Shown in pieces: positions 6,174-13,795 of a DNA stretch of 14,156 bases (within the stretch, counting starts at the first letter, position 1; every line of letters starts with the position of its first letter). Origin of the DNA: CAZWSC01 sp964636385 (GTDB lineage: Bacteria > Eisenbacteria > RBG-16-71-46 > CAIMUX01); the NCBI GenBank assembly GCA_964636385.1, contig CAZWSC010000030.1, positions 1-14,156 on the forward strand. Direction: 5' to 3'. The notes under the pieces were generated by a model that was given only the letters and a program-made list of their open reading frames with translations, did no database searches and was not told where the DNA came from. The translations under genes were made by a program, and so were the position numbers.

Positions 6174-7177
6174 AGGGATCTGGACACGGCCCGCGGCCTG
6201 CATCCCCTGCCGGGAACCCACCGCCGGAATGCGGGACCGTGCCGAGGTGGGCTATCTTCTCCGCACTTGTCCTGCTCTTCGTCTTCTGGTCCAACTCCTT
6301 CCACGCGATCAGCTATCTCAGGCGCGACCTGGAGCTGTCGGCCTTCGCGACTGTGGCCATGCGCTTCGGCCCCGCGGTTCCCTTCTGCCTCATCTACTGT
6401 CTTCTGAAGTGGGATGCGCTCCTCAGAATGCTGCGCAGGGACTGGTGGGCGGTCATCCTCATGGGCGGCCTCATGGTTCCCGGTTACAACCTGTCGCTGA
6501 ACTGGGGTCAGGGGCTTGTCCCTCCCCCGACCGCAAGCCTCATCATCGCGGCCAACCCGGTGTTCACGCTCATACTCGCCACCCTGATCCTTCACGACAG
6601 GCCGGGGCGGATGCAGATCCTCGGCACGGCAATCTCCTTCCTCGGCATATACCTGTTGATCCGCTCGCAGCATAAGGAGTTCGGAGATCTGTATCTCCCG
6701 TATGCTCTGGTCCTGGTACTGGCCCCGCTGTCATGGGCCTCGGCCACGGTGCTCGGCAAGCCCGCCACTGCACGTTCCGATCCCCTGCTCCTGACATTCG
6801 CGGCAACTGCAGCCGGAAGCATCCCTTTCATGGTCTGCCTCATGATAAACACCGCCGGGTCGCGCGATGCGATGCTCTCCCTGGACGCAGCAGGATGGGT
6901 GTCGATCCTGCACCTGACGATCCTGTGCACCCTCGTAGGCTTCGCCATCTGGTTCTGGGCCCTGCGCAGGCTGCCCGCTTCCACCGTCGCCGGGTTCGTC
7001 TTCCTGAACCCGCCGCTCACCTTCTTCTTCGGAGCCCTGTGGGGAACGTCGCAGATGCGCCTCACTACTGCGCTCTTCGGATTGCTGACACTTGCGGGAG
7101 TGGCGATCAGCACGGGGCGGGTCCTGCCACGGCCGGGCATGCGTCGGGGCAGGGCTCTGCCATTGCCGCCGGACTGA
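6155..7177 (+). CDS. EamA/DMT-family transporter
   Basis: This 340-residue polytopic inner-membrane protein has the drug/metabolite transporter layout of two EamA repeats and about ten hydrophobic segments. The first begins at WAIFSALVLLFVFW (about 31-44). The end of the first repeat shows PTASLIIAANPVFTLILA, and the second shows LRRLPASTVAGFVFLNPPLTFFFG, both typical of EamA proteins. Members export or import amino acids, nucleosides, metabolites or drugs; no substrate can be read from sequence. The GTG start at 6155 overlaps the NFACT gene by 19 bases. GTG at 6170 or 6239 are alternatives that would trim a proline/glycine-rich N-terminus. Neighbouring methyl-transfer genes make a role in methylated-amine or methionine traffic possible, but that is speculation. 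Confidence 0.88.
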   Translation: MDGGGVKGSGHGPRPASPAGNPPPECGTVPRWAIFSALVLLFVFWSNSFHAISYLRRDLELSAFATVAMRFGPAVPFCLIYCLLKWDALLRMLRRDWWAVILMGGLMVPGYNLSLNWGQGLVPPPTASLIIAANPVFTLILATLILHDRPGRMQILGTAISFLGIYLLIRSQHKEFGDLYLPYALVLVLAPLSWASATVLGKPATARSDPLLLTFAATAAGSIPFMVCLMINTAGSRDAMLSLDAAGWVSILHLTILCTLVGFAIWFWALRRLPASTVAGFVFLNPPLTFFFGALWGTSQMRLTTALFGLLTLAGVAISTGRVLPRPGMRRGRALPLPPD

Positions 7178-7193
7178 TGCGATCCGGGTATCA

Positions 7194-7213
7194 GTGAAGA
7201 GAGGTTGCTTCGC
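7194..7213. terminator. Weak hairpin in the convergent gap
   Basis: GTGAAG (7194-7199) can pair with CTTCGC (7208-7213), six pairs including one G-U, around an eight-base loop. It lies in the 54 bases between the convergent DMT and permease stops. There is no T-run on either strand. It is the only candidate stop signal seen here and is poor. Confidence 0.15.
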
Positions 7214-7231
7214 CGCCGCCCGCACATGCCA

Positions 7232-8029
7232 TCAGATCTCGCGCCTCCTCAGGACACGTGCGATCACCGAGGTAGCGAAAAGCACGCTGGACACAATAAC
7301 TATGCTTGCCCCGGCGGGCCACCCGAAGAGGAACGAAATCCAGAGGCCGCATCCGCTGGAGATGACACCGAAGAGCATCGACAGCAGAAGGGCCAAACGG
7401 AAGCGCACCCCCAGCTGCAGGGCTGCGGCTGCGGGATTCACCAGCAGGCTGAAGAGCATCAGGCCGCCGATCGTGTAGAGGTTCACCGTTATGACTCCGC
7501 CGGTCACGACCAGCAGGACGTAGAAGAGCAGGTTCGCGCGTATCCCTGAGGCGGCGGCCAGGCGCCTGTCGAAGAGGATCGCCTTGAACTCCTTGTAGAA
7601 CAACCCCACGACGAGCGCTGCCACGAAGAAGGCGGCGCCCATGCCGATGACATCCTGCCTTCGGACGAGGAGAATGCTACCCCAGATGAGGCTCAGGATC
7701 TCGGACTTCGGGCCGGGCATCAGGCCTATTCCCAGGAAGACAAGGCCCATCGAGAAGGTGAAGAGGATCGCCGTCACCGTGTTCACGCTTGCCCTTGTCG
7801 CGTCGGAGATCGGACCCAGGAGGATCGCGGCCAGCAGGGCACCCGCAAACGCCACCGGAAGGGGGGGCAGACCCAGAAGGGTTGCCGCGACCGCACCGGC
7901 CATAGCGGCATGCGACAGGCAGACGGAGAGGAAGGGGAGCTGCAGGTTCACAAGGAAGAACCCGACCAGGGCGCATCCGGCCCCGCCGAGCACCCCACCC
8001 AGCAGGATCTTCAGCAGAAACGGGTTCAC
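7232..8029 (-). CDS. Metal ABC transporter permease (ZnuB/MntB family)
   Basis: This 265-residue integral membrane subunit belongs to a cluster-9 type metal (Zn/Mn/Fe) ABC importer. It shows about eight hydrophobic segments and the family SHAAMAGAV element (about 39-47). It also has a conserved core of GPISDATRASVNTVTAILF and, later, NLYTIGGLMLFSLLVNPAAAA. The reading frame stays open upstream to 8287, but the start is set at GTG 8029. That choice forms a GTGA overlap with the stop of the ATPase gene (8028-8026) and gives a normal-length permease beginning just before the first membrane helix. It is the last gene of the selB-led minus-strand operon. The metal ion cannot be decided from sequence. 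Confidence 0.92.
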   Translation of the reverse strand: MNPFLLKILLGGVLGGAGCALVGFFLVNLQLPFLSVCLSHAAMAGAVAATLLGLPPLPVAFAGALLAAILLGPISDATRASVNTVTAILFTFSMGLVFLGIGLMPGPKSEILSLIWGSILLVRRQDVIGMGAAFFVAALVVGLFYKEFKAILFDRRLAAASGIRANLLFYVLLVVTGGVITVNLYTIGGLMLFSLLVNPAAAALQLGVRFRLALLLSMLFGVISSGCGLWISFLFGWPAGASIVIVSSVLFATSVIARVLRRREI

Positions 8030-8817
8030 GGCTTCGCCCCGAGCGGAACGACGTGGTAACGCCCATCCCTCTGTACAACTTCGAGCGGAACCCCAAAGGC
8101 CTTCGACAGCAGGGGGGCCTGTATCACCTCCTTCGCGGAGCCGGATGCCAGCAGGCGTCCGTTCCCCAGCAGAAGGACCCGGCTGCAGCCCTCTGGAAGG
8201 TGGCGAAGCTCGTGTGTAACCATGATCACAGTGAGGCCGGTCTCCCTCCACACCCGCCCGACAAGCTGTGTCATCTCCTCCTGCCACCGCAGATCCAGGT
8301 GGCCCGCGGGTTCATCCAGCAACAGCAGATCGGGCTCCTGGGCAAGCGCCCTTGCCAGATGCACCTTCCGTCGCTCACCCCCGGAGAGGCGGGAAAACGG
8401 CCGTGTCCGCAGGGGACCAAGGCCCAGCCGCTCGATCCACTCCGAGCAGATCAGGAGATCCCGGCGGCCCAGGCGGCGGAACAGCCCCACCTTGCCCGTA
8501 CGGCCTATTGCAACGACCTCCTCGACAGTCAGAGGAACCGTGGGCGTCGTTTCGCCCAGCTGTGGCACGATACCGAGGCGGGTCCGGAAGCGGCTCCGTT
8601 CCTGCGGTCTCAGGGAGGAGACCTCCCGTCCGAGGACCGTGATCCGGCCTGTATGGCGAACACCGCCCGAGAGCGATTCCAGGAGTGTGGTCTTGCCTGC
8701 TCCGTTGGGGCCGATGACCGCCAGGAACTCCCCGGCCGGGATCTCGAAACCCAACCCCTGGAGTATGGACCGCTCTCCCCGACGAAGGGTGGTGTTGTAC
8801 AGACTGACCGCGGACAT
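8026..8817 (-). CDS. Metal ABC transporter ATP-binding protein (ZnuC/MntA family)
   Basis: This 263-residue ATPase has all nucleotide-binding motifs: Walker A GPNGAGKTT (about 36-44), a Q-loop in GIVPQL, signature LSGGERRK (about 138-145), Walker B DLLLLDEP with catalytic Glu, and the H-loop VTHE. It would energise the permease encoded immediately downstream. The ATG at 8817 shares one base with the stop of the upstream fusion gene (TGATG), and GAGGA sits about six bases upstream. Frame 8026-8970 extends further upstream but only as a shadow of the fusion gene. The C-terminal tail ends at the GTGA overlap with the permease. Zinc/manganese-type membership is inferred from the ZnuB-like partner and the ZnuA-like domain upstream. 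Confidence 0.93.
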   Translation of the reverse strand: MSAVSLYNTTLRRGERSILQGLGFEIPAGEFLAVIGPNGAGKTTLLESLSGGVRHTGRITVLGREVSSLRPQERSRFRTRLGIVPQLGETTPTVPLTVEEVVAIGRTGKVGLFRRLGRRDLLICSEWIERLGLGPLRTRPFSRLSGGERRKVHLARALAQEPDLLLLDEPAGHLDLRWQEEMTQLVGRVWRETGLTVIMVTHELRHLPEGCSRVLLLGNGRLLASGSAKEVIQAPLLSKAFGVPLEVVQRDGRYHVVPLGAKP

Positions 8818-11339
8818 CAGTCGTCCTCGATCAGGGAGAGAAGCAGTTCCACATTGCCGCGCATGAGATCCTCCCAGGCTCCCGCCCGGGCCAGGAATGG
8901 ATAGCTGCTGAGAACAACGCCGGGAACACGCAGATCCTCGGCCATCGCGTGTACCTCGCGTTCCCCCCACTGCAGGTTGCCGACCACTCCCTGAACGCCG
9001 GCTTCGCGTGCCGCCCCGAGGAGGTCACGGATCTCGCGCATCGACATGTCGTCGCCACGGGGGAAGCCCGCGGCACTTGTGCCTCCCGCCCACTCCACGA
9101 ACTCCGACTGGTATCTGGCCGTGAGCAGAGGCATCCCCTTCAGCAGGGGGCGTGACCTTGCCGCCGTCGCCTCAGCGAAGGCGGTCAGCCTGACGGCCAG
9201 GGAATCCAGAGAAGCGTCGATAACCCGGGTCCGGCCGGGAAAGCGTGCCTTCAGGGCTTCCGCCACCTGTTCGCAGAGATCCAGATAAGGACCGGGCAGG
9301 GTCTGGGAGCCCTCCGTGGCAAGCATGACGAATCGGTCTCCGGAGTCCTCCCCCTCCGCCAGCCTTGCCCGCAACTGCCCCTGGTAATCATGGTGGAAGA
9401 CCGCCGCCGCTCCCTGCAGCGCGGCCAGGACCTGGGGACCGATGTCGAAGTAGCCCGGGCATCCCGCAGGCGGAATGAGCACATCCACCCTGCACCAGTC
9501 GGAGGCAAGATCGGACACGGCAGCGCCGATCATCGTCGTCGTCACGACAACCCTCGCGTTACCGGGCTCCATCGGCTGCGCGGTGCTTTTCATCGCCGCC
9601 GGCAGGATTCCTGCGTCGCCGTCGCCACCGTACCGCGCACCAAACCCGGCGCATGCGGATGGCCCGCCATCGCCGCTGAAGCTGAGTGGCCCGCGCAGCA
9701 GCTGCAACCGGCCGCTCTCCATGCTGCCGGTGTAGAGGTAGACCGAGCGACGCGGGAACATGTCCGCCATGCGCCTGTTCACATCCCCCAGATCCTTCGC
9801 ATACACAACCCCGGCTCCCCTGAAATCGGGCTCCATCCTGGCGAAAGCCGATCCGAACCAGAGGTGCTCCATCCGGGGAAGGGGGAACTCCGGTTCCAAA
9901 AACCGCGTGAAAACCAGCGCAGGCTTCCGGACCTGCTGTTCGACAAGCTCTCCCAGGTAAGGGCTCACGCCCCAGTACTCCCGTCCGAACCGCTGGAAGT
10001 AGGAGGCCATCCGCGGATCTGTACCCGGCTCGGATGCCGCAGCCTCGGGGCTCATCCTGAACAGCGCGGGAATCCTGACGGCCCCGGCGTACCCGCTGAG
10101 CAGCAGGACGAGCACCACGGTGGGAAGGATCCGCATCCACCCCCGGCCGGCCGGGCATGTCAGCCTCGCCAGCCATCCGCCGGTCGTCAGGAGCCCGAGC
10201 GCCGACAGGATCAGCACAGGCGCAAGCGATTCGTACAGGTATCTCGGCCCGAAGGACAGATCGTGATGCCAACAGAAGATGTTCAGAAGGAGCAGACACA
10301 GCGGCCCTGACAGAAGGAGTAGCCGGAGCGGCATCGCCCTGCAGGTAGCGGCCGGAATCAGGGCCGGGATGAGAGGCCACAGGGAGCTGACCGGCCACTC
10401 GAAGAGCCGCCCATTCAGAGCAACGACGCTCTGCCCTGCAGCAGCAAGGCCGCGGGCAAGTGTGTGCGGCGGACCCCAGGATCCCGATCCGAACCCGGGT
10501 CCATGCGACTCGCCGCGCAGTCCGGCATACCCCGGCAGAAACGGATCGCCGGTGGTGCCCCAGTTGTACAGGCCCAGCAGGATCACCCCGGCAGCTCCGC
10601 CGGCCGCAATCCACAGGCCCGCCGGAAGCAGACTCCCCCGCCGCAGGACCGACCACGCGGCATGCAGCAGAAACGGAGCGGCAACGCCGAGCGCCGAGTA
10701 AGGCCTGACAAGCACAGCCAGGCAGAGAAACGCCCCGGCCGCGATTCCGTGCGACTGCCTGCCTGTCCGCATTGCACGGAACAGGAAGACGAGAAACCAG
10801 GTCGCAGCGAAGAGACCGCCCGAATGCGACACAAACTCCCCGGCCATGATCAGGAAGAAGGGGGACAGAAGGGACAGAAGGCCGGTCACCCTGGCAACGG
10901 CCGCGCCGAAGAGATCCCTGGCCAGGATGCACGCGCCGGCAACAGTGAGGCCTGCGAGAAGGGGGTTGATGATCCATGGCGCGCCCGCCCACACTCCCGG
11001 CACCAGCAGCATCGGATGCCCGGGTGGATGCTGCGAGTACCAGCGGCCGTCTTTGAGGCTCATTTCCGCGTACTCGAAAAACTCCATCAGGGGCGGCGCC
11101 GGCCACCACAGACGACCGGCTGCAAGAATCCGCGCCTGGAAGAGCTGAGCGATCGAGTCCGGCACATGGGGAATCCTGCCGAACACCTGGTCCGATATCA
11201 GGACGGCCAGAAGGGTCGCCGCCAGGCCACAGATCCAGGGCCAGAGGCGATCGACGGAGGAGGGATACGCGGCAGTCTGCGGGGAGCATCCCTGGTCATG
11301 TGCATGCGACTCCCACACCCCGACCTGCCTCCCGCTCAC
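8817..11339 (-). CDS. Fusion: GT-C-type membrane glycosyltransferase plus ZnuA-like metal-binding domain
   Basis: This is an 840-residue single chain. Residues about 33-425 form a polytopic region resembling GT39/ArnT-like GT-C transferases, with an acidic first loop (HVPDSIAQ, Asp61), QHPPGHPML (103-111) and a last helix near 404-420. A soluble region follows at about 425-555. A Gly/Ala-rich linker of about 40 residues leads into a ZnuA-like solute-binding domain from about 595 to 840. That domain contains VLIPPAGCPGYFDIGP, YQSEFVEWAGG, VVGNLQWGEREV and VVLSSYPF, typical of one subclass of metal binding proteins. No signal peptide precedes the domain, so the GT-C helices would have to export it. 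GTG 11339 is chosen for its GTGA overlap with the selB stop and the GGAGG just upstream; GTG/ATG-like alternatives upstream reach 11396. The glycosyltransferase role is by topology and motif only. Confidence 0.8.
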   Translation of the reverse strand: MSGRQVGVWESHAHDQGCSPQTAAYPSSVDRLWPWICGLAATLLAVLISDQVFGRIPHVPDSIAQLFQARILAAGRLWWPAPPLMEFFEYAEMSLKDGRWYSQHPPGHPMLLVPGVWAGAPWIINPLLAGLTVAGACILARDLFGAAVARVTGLLSLLSPFFLIMAGEFVSHSGGLFAATWFLVFLFRAMRTGRQSHGIAAGAFLCLAVLVRPYSALGVAAPFLLHAAWSVLRRGSLLPAGLWIAAGGAAGVILLGLYNWGTTGDPFLPGYAGLRGESHGPGFGSGSWGPPHTLARGLAAAGQSVVALNGRLFEWPVSSLWPLIPALIPAATCRAMPLRLLLLSGPLCLLLLNIFCWHHDLSFGPRYLYESLAPVLILSALGLLTTGGWLARLTCPAGRGWMRILPTVVLVLLLSGYAGAVRIPALFRMSPEAAASEPGTDPRMASYFQRFGREYWGVSPYLGELVEQQVRKPALVFTRFLEPEFPLPRMEHLWFGSAFARMEPDFRGAGVVYAKDLGDVNRRMADMFPRRSVYLYTGSMESGRLQLLRGPLSFSGDGGPSACAGFGARYGGDGDAGILPAAMKSTAQPMEPGNARVVVTTTMIGAAVSDLASDWCRVDVLIPPAGCPGYFDIGPQVLAALQGAAAVFHHDYQGQLRARLAEGEDSGDRFVMLATEGSQTLPGPYLDLCEQVAEALKARFPGRTRVIDASLDSLAVRLTAFAEATAARSRPLLKGMPLLTARYQSEFVEWAGGTSAAGFPRGDDMSMREIRDLLGAAREAGVQGVVGNLQWGEREVHAMAEDLRVPGVVLSSYPFLARAGAWEDLMRGNVELLLSLIEDD

Positions 11340-13255
11340 TCTTCCTCCGCGAGCCGCCGCCCGGCCGTGCGGACATCCCCCCGTCTCTCTGTCCACTGCA
11401 CCCGGTCCAGGAACTCCAGGATCGGCACGGCCTGCTTTCGCGAGACGCCCAGGACCTCCTTGATGTCGCCGACAGCCATCTCGCTACCGGACTCGAAGTA
11501 CTCCCGGACCCTCTTGCGGAGGTCCCGGTACAGGCCGCCGTGCAGAAGGATGTCGGGCGGGATCCTGATTGCCTTCTCTTCAACGAGAAGGAGCTGGAGC
11601 AGATCGGCGGCATCCGGTTCGGTTTCGAAACCCGCCAGAAACGCCTTCTGCGAAGGTCCGCCATATCCGGCCCTTTCCAGCCCGGACAGCATGCGGTCAC
11701 GCAGCGCCGCGTGCGACGGCCCGAGCTCCAGTGTCGGGCCGCTGCGCCGCAGCCGGTCGCCGCGTGCGAAAACACGCCCGGCCGCGATCGCCTCCTGGAT
11801 CCATGCCTCGGCAGTCTCGGGATGGATCCTTTTCTCGAAGCGGCTCTTGATCTCGCTCTTCGAGGGACCGAAGCGAAGGGGTTGTGCCTTCTCCTGTTCG
11901 AGTATCGCCCCTTCCAGGACTCGCCCTGCCTCTTCCATGGCAGGCCTGGCCACAAGGCGGCTCCTGCCCACCCGCCGCAGTTCGCCGCGTTCCGTCAGCT
12001 CGCCGACCGCCTGGCGGATCTCCTGGGAAGGCTGCCCGAGGATCTGTGTAAGCTCGGCCTCCGGCAGACCCCGGCCTCCCTGCCGGCTGATGCTCTCCAG
12101 GATCCGGTCGTGGATCGTCCCCTCCTCAGCCACGCGAAGGGCATCCAGGTCCTCCGTGCGAAAACGGCGGCGCCGGCTCCCGGATACATCCAGGACCGTT
12201 CCGCCCCCGATCGTGCGCATCGGCGAGTAGCTGCGGATCACGAACCTGTCCCCTCTCTCGGCGACTGTCGGGCTTTCGAGCTGAACCTGCGCCAGGCACT
12301 CGCCGCCGGGGCGCAGCTCATCCGACTCGAGCAGCAGGATCCGGCCCAGGAGTTCGCCTGCACCGAGATGGAATCGTATGCGCGCACGGTTCTTAAGAGG
12401 CTTCTTCAGCCCCGGGACCAGGCTGAGCCGGACATCCAGCTTCTGCACCGGCCGCAGATCCCCGCGCGGCGCCAGCCAGTCGCCCCTCTCCACCTGGTCC
12501 TTCGAGACACCGTGCAGGCACACGGCCACCCGCTGTCCTGCCTGGGCTTCCGCAACGTAGCTGCCATGCACCTCGATCTGCTTGATCCTGGTCTCCAGGC
12601 CCCGCGGCTGCAGCATCACGGGGGATCCATCAGCAAGGGAGCCTCCCCAGAGGGTGCCTGTTACCACTGTGCCGAATCCCTCCATCACGAAGACACGGTC
12701 TATGGGCAGCCTTACGAACCGCCCCCTCTGGGCCACTTCGAGCTGCTCGAGCTGCTCATCCAGGGTCTTCAGCAGGAGATCCTTCCCCTGCCCGTTTACG
12801 GAGGAGACCGGGATTATGGGCGCGCTCTTCAGTGGAGTAGCACGGAGATACTCCTTCACATCCTCCGTGACCAGCTCCAGCCAGTCCGGGTCGACCATGT
12901 CGATCTTGGTGAGTGCGACAACACCCCGGGAGACCCCCAGGAAGCCGAGGATGTCCATGTGTTCGCGGGTCTGGGGCATGACCCCTTCGTCCGCGGCGAT
13001 GACGAAGAGGATCACATCGATTCCGGCGGCCCCTGCCAGCATGTTGCGGATGAAACGCTCGTGGCCGGGCACATCCACAACGCCGCAGTCCCTTCCCGAG
13101 GGGAGTTCGAGGTGCGCGAACCCCAGCTCTATGGAGATCCCGCGCTTCCTCTCCTCCTTCAGCCGGTCTGTGTCCATCCCGGTCAGGAGCTTGATCAGCA
13201 GGGTTTTACCGTGGTCTATGTGTCCGGCGGTTCCAACGATTGCGGCTGTGGTCAT
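11336..13255 (-). CDS. selB: Selenocysteine-specific translation elongation factor SelB
   Basis: This 639-residue GTPase delivers selenocysteinyl-tRNA to UGA codons marked by a SECIS hairpin. The G domain shows G1 GTAGHIDHGKT (8-18), a G2 region RGISIELGFA with Ser in place of the more usual Thr (38-47), G3 DVPGHE (61-66) and G4 TKID (116-119). Domains II/III follow to about residue 350. The C-terminal third consists of winged-helix modules that read the SECIS RNA (for example LTERGELRRVGRSRLVAR and the final SRKQAVPILEFLDRV). Length is normal for bacterial SelB. The ATG at 13255 is the canonical start position; no SD precedes it. selA, selD, tRNA-Sec and any selenoprotein lie outside the window. 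The gene heads an operon with a metal transporter. Confidence 0.96.
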   Translation of the reverse strand: MTTAAIVGTAGHIDHGKTLLIKLLTGMDTDRLKEERKRGISIELGFAHLELPSGRDCGVVDVPGHERFIRNMLAGAAGIDVILFVIAADEGVMPQTREHMDILGFLGVSRGVVALTKIDMVDPDWLELVTEDVKEYLRATPLKSAPIIPVSSVNGQGKDLLLKTLDEQLEQLEVAQRGRFVRLPIDRVFVMEGFGTVVTGTLWGGSLADGSPVMLQPRGLETRIKQIEVHGSYVAEAQAGQRVAVCLHGVSKDQVERGDWLAPRGDLRPVQKLDVRLSLVPGLKKPLKNRARIRFHLGAGELLGRILLLESDELRPGGECLAQVQLESPTVAERGDRFVIRSYSPMRTIGGGTVLDVSGSRRRRFRTEDLDALRVAEEGTIHDRILESISRQGGRGLPEAELTQILGQPSQEIRQAVGELTERGELRRVGRSRLVARPAMEEAGRVLEGAILEQEKAQPLRFGPSKSEIKSRFEKRIHPETAEAWIQEAIAAGRVFARGDRLRRSGPTLELGPSHAALRDRMLSGLERAGYGGPSQKAFLAGFETEPDAADLLQLLLVEEKAIRIPPDILLHGGLYRDLRKRVREYFESGSEMAVGDIKEVLGVSRKQAVPILEFLDRVQWTERRGDVRTAGRRLAEEE

Positions 13256-13265
13256 GGCAGGGGAA

Positions 13266-13295
13266 AGATATCAGAGTATCGCTCCCGGTGTCGAG
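13266..13295 (-). promoter_or_regulatory. Candidate selB promoter, giving a very short leader
   Basis: On the minus strand TCGACA (13295-13290, five of six to TTGACA) and TATCTT (13271-13266, four of six to TATAAT) are 18 bases apart. Only ten bases, containing no SD-like purine run, separate the -10 box from the selB ATG. A start about seven bases downstream would leave a leader of about three bases. Confidence 0.35.
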
Positions 13296-13446
13296 GCGAT
13301 GGTGGTGACGGTGTTCCGGCTCCAGAAGCTGCCGGACGCCACTTGCGTCTGGTACTGCCCGCAGGCGGTACGGGGGCGGCCGCCGGCCAGCCCCGGTGGG
13401 GAGACGGTCCCGAAGACGACTGGCCACACTTACTAGATTGCCAAGC

Positions 13447-13459
13447 AACGTGTTACGTT
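13447..13459. promoter_or_regulatory. Inverted repeat in the divergent region
   Basis: AACGT (13447-13451) and ACGTT (13455-13459) are perfect arms around GTT. It lies about 54 bases upstream of the plus-strand -35 box at 13513, where an activator or repressor site is plausible. The arms are short, so chance occurrence is possible. Confidence 0.25.
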
Positions 13460-13512
13460 AATGCGCAGGACTCCGGCTCCGGCAGAAAGTGCTCAGGTTC
13501 TGGCCTAAGATC

Positions 13513-13541
13513 TTGACTGGACTTGGTATTCGTGGCATAAT
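13513..13541 (+). promoter_or_regulatory. Sigma-70-type promoter for the secreted-protein gene
   Basis: TTGACT (13513-13518) and CATAAT (13536-13541) each match the consensus at five of six positions with an ideal 17-base spacer. This is the clearest promoter in the window. An A at 13548, seven bases after the -10 box, is a natural start, giving a leader of about 268 nt before the ATG at 13816. Confidence 0.6.
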
Positions 13542-13582
13542 TCTCTCACTCGGGCTGAGAACACATGACCGACCCTCTTCTG

Positions 13583-13795
13583 CCCTCCCGCATCCCGGAG
13601 GGGAAGGTTGGTTGGTCTGTTTCCTTCAGCCCAGGTAGGTAATCTGCCTTTCCCCCTGGTCCGGTGAGCGGCTTCTCTGCGAGGCCGTGAAGTTGTGCCG
13701 GTAGCCAGGGGAAGGGCATCGGGCGGGAATCCTCCTGTACGGAGATCCCGTGAGAGTAAACCACCTTTTGGCGTCTCCCGGACGATCGGGAACGC
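13583..13795 (+). promoter_or_regulatory. Structured 5' leader RNA, class not recognised
   Basis: Several stems can be drawn in series. CCCTCC 13583-13588 pairs with 13597-13602, and GAAGG 13603-13607 with CCTTC 13623-13627. A long rod pairs 13646-13659 with 13705-13717 (13 pairs, one bulged C), capped by CCGG/CCGG (13661-13664 with 13698-13701) and CGGC/GCCG (13669-13672 with 13684-13687). CGGGA..CTCC (13724-13735) pairs with GGAG..TCCCG (13741-13750). TCCCG 13776-13780 pairs with CGGGA 13787-13791, flanked by GCG/CGC. The two CGGGA and two TCCCG segments could also pair in swapped register. The last stem ends seven bases before the SD. I do not recognise a known riboswitch core. Confidence 0.45.

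Noticed and set aside
8030..8287. N-terminal extension of the permease to 8287
   Set aside because: The extra 86 residues are an out-of-phase reading of the ATPase gene and are not membrane-like. GTG at 8029 with the GTGA overlap fits family length.
9591..9593. Independent start of the ZnuA-like protein at this internal ATG
   Set aside because: No SD at proper spacing and no signal peptide follow, so an exported receptor could not be made from it.
11340..11396. Earlier start of the fusion gene at 11396
   Set aside because: It would overlap selB by about 60 bases and add an Arg/Gly-rich segment. GTG 11339 has a GGAGG SD and a 4-base overlap.
11300..13516. 738-codon plus-strand open frame opposite selB
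   Set aside because: Antisense shadow of selB in high-GC DNA. It has no recognisable domains, while the minus strand has clear GTPase motifs.
13583..13795. tRNA-Sec or another tRNA near selB
   Set aside because: No T-loop (GTTCGA-like) plus acceptor stem with CCA could be assembled on either strand. The stems present do not form a cloverleaf.
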